Source of the DNA: Lingula anatina
Lineage: Eukaryota; Brachiopoda; Lingulata; Lingulida; Lingulidae
Assembly: GCF_001039355.2 (NCBI RefSeq)
Contig: NW_019773519.1
Span: 13,905 to 77,904 of the forward strand
DNA length: 64,000 nucleotides
Direction: 5' to 3'
Under the pieces are notes generated by a model, which did not search any database, was not told the DNA's origin, and was given only the letters and a program-made list of their open reading frames with translations. Below, piece by piece: positions 60,421 through 64,000 of the stretch. The translations under genes and the position numbers were made by a program. Within the stretch, counting starts at the first letter, position 1; the number at the start of each line of letters is the position of its first letter.

Positions 60421-61923
60421 TATTAATTTTTCATATATATACGTAAGCGGTTATAACTAAACCTATTGCTGCATGTTTCAGGGTCGCTGCAGGCATTCTG
60501 GGATTGTAAGCGTAAATGTGCTCAGTCAGTTCATATCATGCCATACACAGTCAATGTGAAATTGTTTCCATTTTATTTTTGTGTGCAGAAATGAAGATTG
60601 TAGGTTATTAAGTATAAACAGACTTGTACCTGCAGGCGCCCGTAAGATTAAAAAACGATAGTCTTCATGCTGGAAACCGCTTTCATTTCATTTTCATTTT
60701 GTCCTAATTGTGACATCCAACCCACAAAAATGCATGCATGATTTGATATATTATTATCAGTATCTTTAATAGCAAGCAACTTTTTTTACTGTACAAATCT
60801 GCATCTCCAAAACGAGAATGACTCAAATTAAAAGGAACATAGTACTAAAAACGTGTTTGTGGATCGTAATTCTGTGGACGGTGTTGGACGTGGGGGACAT
60901 TTATGATGAAGAGTAAATCTCCAAGAGAATTTAAATTGTGCTATTTAAGATTTAAAACTCATTGTTTACTGTGAAAATTCTCGGCTAATCCAAGCTCGGT
61001 TCAGTTTCGTATGTACCTGTACGTGTACTAAGTGGCATACAGCTGTTTTATGCTTCACAGAACCTGCGGTCATTAAAAAAGCACAGACATAATAAAATAT
61101 GCACCATGCTATGACTTAAATCATCTTTCTGATATTGCCTTTTTTATTTTGGTGTGCAAGAATAAACTTTGTACGTCTAGCTATAATGTGCACAGATTTA
61201 AAAAAAACTAGCTTCCATGCTGGCAACAGCTTTGCTCTCATTCTCGTTTATTCCTATTTGTGGCATCCAACCCACAAAAATACATGCAAGGTTTGTTATA
61301 CTGTTATCCGTATTTTTAACAGCGACTTTTTCACCGTTTTCCATCTCCAATACGAGAATGACTCAAAAACTAGCATTTTAGAACTGAAAACGTGTTCTTG
61401 GATCGTAATGCTGTGGACGGGGTTAGATGCGGAGGACCTTGATGATGAAGTGTAAATCTCCAGGAAAATAAAAACTTTGCCACTTAAGGTCAAAATCTTA
61501 TTCTTTGCCGTCAAATTCTCAGTTAATCCAAGCTCGGTTGAGTCTCGTATAAAGCTGCACCGGTACAATGTAGCATAAGCTCTTTTGTTTGTGGGTATGT
61601 AATACGATTCAGCGGTGCATTTCACAAGAGGAAATATCAGAACTCTCACAAAAAAAAAAACTGAATTATTTGAAGCTGTACTCAACTTTTTAAAAACGTG
61701 TATAGAACAAAAATCCAGCACTGATTCAATTTTACATCTACATGTGTTTTCTGTTGTGGTATATGATCAGACACTTACGTAACCAAATGGCGCTTTTTCA
61801 TTTTGGCATGCAGGAACAAAATTTGTACACGTAGCGTATACTGCTATATGCACGGGGTTGTCTTTACGCCAAAAAATTCACACAGAATACTGTACCTCAC
61901 AGAACCGCAGTGTTTATGCTATC
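60421..61923. other. Spacer between relic R4 and copy E
   Basis: Contains repeated shared blocks: GGTCGCTGCAGGCATTCTGG (about 60482), GTTTGTGGATCGTAATTCTG-type blocks near 60850 and 61390, AATCCAAGCTCGGTT at about 60978 and 61525, and the gene-proximal CACTTACGTAACCAAATGGC block near 61775. The region looks like two successive copies of one upstream segment. No convincing ORF. Confidence 0.5.
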
Positions 61924-63015
61924 CTATCCTGACATTCCAATCCATTTTGGGGGAAAATAGTCCTCATGGTTGGTGCGCCACCACAAATGGGTGCCAGGTT
62001 TGGGCCAGTCTTTATAGTAAACCACGTCTCCCCCGGCCAACCACGCGCCCCACCAAGAAAAGGTACCCACTGACATTATGGTGTGGTTACAACTTCCTAA
62101 GAGAGCTAAACTCAGTATGGGGTCCTTGAATGGGTTGTACCGGATTCGTGGGTGCTGAATATTCTTTCTGCACCAAGACATATCATCAGACACTACAATA
62201 AACAGGATGTTTTTATAGATATTCTCAAAGTACCGTATGGCTTTGGTGTAGTAACTAGATGGCGCCACGGTATAACCCATATGTTCATATACTATGCGCA
62301 TGTCTTTTCCATACCGTGCATGAATTCCAATGTACGTTACTTTCTCCCCTTTGTTGTTTATCCCAAGTTCTAGTAAGGCTGTGTCAAAAAAAGCATCAAT
62401 TTGTTTGCGGAAATGTGCCTCATTTCGGAAACGAAAATGTCGCCTCAGATCATCTTCGACATTTTGGAAATATTTCCAAGAACACAGGTAATAAAACAAT
62501 TGCACTGATTGGCCCTTCTTGTACAATGTCTCCGTCCTGTTGTCATAAAAAGCGTATTTCTTCTCGTGGAATTTCACAAGTTTAACACCAGGCGGTAAAG
62601 ATCGGGGAATATAATCCGGAATTCGAAACACTTCCCGTATCTGTATGCTTTCAAGCACGACTGGAGTCATGTTGTTACGTTTTGCAATTCCATACATTGA
62701 CGCAAACTGAAACATACGGTTACCCAAACCACCAGAAACCCCTGTCATGATGAAATGACCTGTAGAATTAATCCAAGATCTTGTATCTTTTTTCCACGCT
62801 TCGCTCATGTCTGGGGAAACAAAATGGTGCCCTTCGCGAACAAAGAACAACGCTGTTTCATTTTTCAGGTGCGACTCGACCGACTCGCGAACTTCCGTCA
62901 CTGTGGGGTGGAAATCGTCAAAATTTACAAATGTATCAGTGTACCACATCCATACTGCTACAGAAATTGCTCCAAAAATCACTAAACCCCTTACTGCACT
63001 CGCCGCAGTTGCCAT
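61924..63015 (-). CDS. GT11 fucosyltransferase-like, divergent copy E
   Basis: Intact single exon; from MATAASAVRG (63013-63015) it encodes 363 residues, or 397 from the upstream in-frame ATG at 63117. The stem is far shorter than in A-D: about 60 residues are missing before FVSPDM. Motifs: GGLGNRMFQFASMYG, HARYGKD (between the HVRRGD of FUT1/2 and the HARNWKD of A-C), SDDMSWC, CNHTIMSVGTFSWWGAW. The last ~60 codons are nearly identical to those of A and D while the middle has diverged, suggesting gene conversion of the 3' end. Outermost copy of the array within the window. Confidence 0.9.
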   Translation of the reverse strand: MATAASAVRGLVIFGAISVAVWMWYTDTFVNFDDFHPTVTEVRESVESHLKNETALFFVREGHHFVSPDMSEAWKKDTRSWINSTGHFIMTGVSGGLGNRMFQFASMYGIAKRNNMTPVVLESIQIREVFRIPDYIPRSLPPGVKLVKFHEKKYAFYDNRTETLYKKGQSVQLFYYLCSWKYFQNVEDDLRRHFRFRNEAHFRKQIDAFFDTALLELGINNKGEKVTYIGIHARYGKDMRIVYEHMGYTVAPSSYYTKAIRYFENIYKNILFIVVSDDMSWCRKNIQHPRIRYNPFKDPILSLALLGSCNHTIMSVGTFSWWGAWLAGGDVVYYKDWPKPGTHLWWRTNHEDYFPPKWIGMSG

Positions 63016-63117
63016 ACTGTTTTCATTTACAGACTTGTACAGCTCTGTATACAGGTCTGTATACGATTCAAGGGCGGTAAGCGTCGCCACGGGCATTTTA
63101 TTTATGTGAACTAGCAC

Positions 63118-64000
63118 ACAAGCCTACACATAGTATGTCATTTATAGTCAACGTGAAATTGCTTTTTTATATTTGTGTGCAGAAATAAAGGATGTACAGT
63201 ACGCCTAGTGTGTACAAGTGTGCAGCCTACAACGGCCGTGCATGGAATGGTTCAATTTTTGCACCACTTCATTTCCCACGATTCATTATTTTTGTCCGCC
63301 TTTGACTGTACACATTTCCTTTCCTTTTACGAAAGGAACTGTAAAAATAGATCCTTAGATCTGAAAACGCGTTTATGGGTCGTTTTTCTGAGGACGGATT
63401 CGGACATGGTATACTTGGGGATATTGGAAAATAAAAGTTTTGAAATCTCCGAGTTTTTTTTTTCTTTTATTTGCTTTATAAAGGTCTTACGCTCATTTTG
63501 TGCTCAATATGCCTCAAGCTTACTAGTATATCGCCTCGTATATATGGTAATAACTCCATTTTTTCAATGAGGAGATGTATCAGTGTAGCTCATCGGGGCC
63601 ACAGGGTAAAATGATGCTAATGTCAACAACCATTCCTTTCTTTTCAGTATTTCAGGACACATTTTTAAATTATTGAAAATATATATCTAAATTGCTTTTA
63701 CTGTATAGTATGTAACTGTAAGGTAGTATCCTTTTCATTTTGTTGCTACCATTCAGCAGGAATGTCCTAAGAATATACGACTTTGAAAAATACAGTATTT
63801 GTAAAATCCACTGTTTTCCCCGTTGAAAAGATCGAGCCATCATATTTCCTGAATATCTATGCAGTTGGTAAGTTTGTTGGCCTGGTCATGGGCGCTGCAG
63901 GCATTTGTGAATTATATGCAGACAACGTTTCTCGAGGGTCCCACTGGGTATCTACGTTACCCGTAAAAGTCATTTTTTATTTCCCATAATAAGTAAAATG
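63118..64000. other. 5' flank of copy E to window end
   Basis: Contains another version of the shared upstream block near 63365-63450 (GTTTATGGGTCGTTTTTCTG, GAAATCTCC). No relic follows within the window, and no coding exon is recognised. Confidence 0.4.

Noticed and set aside
1-64000. tRNA, rRNA or other structured RNA genes
   Set aside because: No cloverleaf with internal promoter boxes or rRNA core was noticed on reading; a dedicated scan (tRNAscan, Rfam) would be needed to exclude small ones.

Overview
This is a eukaryotic (animal) nuclear window: AT-rich, intron-containing genes with GT-AG junctions, many microsatellites and several families of short inverted-repeat transposons. Gene content (COG6, an LHFPL6-type tetraspan, a cadherin, an expanded GT11 fucosyltransferase array, DUF4806-like and Penelope-like cargo) and sequence texture suggest a lophotrochozoan, most likely a mollusc such as a bivalve. 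The species cannot be fixed from the sequence alone.

Layout. (1) 1-5327, plus strand: 3' end of a cadherin gene (last extracellular cadherin repeat, transmembrane helix, two alternative cytoplasmic tails). (2) 7816-16233, minus strand: a complete 19-exon COG6 gene, every junction phase-consistent (643 codons), plus an extra in-frame 102-bp cassette exon. (3) 16234-16656: compact shared promoter region. (4) about 16.6-37.6 kb, plus strand: LHFPL6-like tetraspan gene with three coding exons and a 13.7-kb intron rich in repeats and holding one assembly gap. COG6 and LHFPL6 lie head to head here, as they do on human chromosome 13. (5) 42.1-63.1 kb, minus strand: a tandem array of five intronless GT11 (alpha-1,2-fucosyltransferase-like) genes. 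Each of the first four is followed at higher coordinates by a degenerate, internally deleted relic of a second GT11 subfamily; one of the five genes is broken by a 1-bp deletion. (6) 53256-57512: a 4.26-kb composite mobile element inserted in the array. It has CCCAG/CTGGG termini, subterminal TTGAATCAACGTTGA-type minisatellites, a TT target duplication, a Penelope GIY-YIG fragment and a spliced DUF4806-like gene. A 97-bp relative sits at 48221-48317 with the same ends and the same TT duplication.

Functionally, COG6 (Golgi tethering) and the GT11 enzymes (Golgi fucosylation) both act in the Golgi, but nothing in the sequence links them beyond proximity. The strongest leads are the CCCAG element family with its cargo, the gene-plus-relic amplification unit with an altered donor-binding motif, and the COG6 cassette exon. 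All calls come from reading the sequence; no database search was run.
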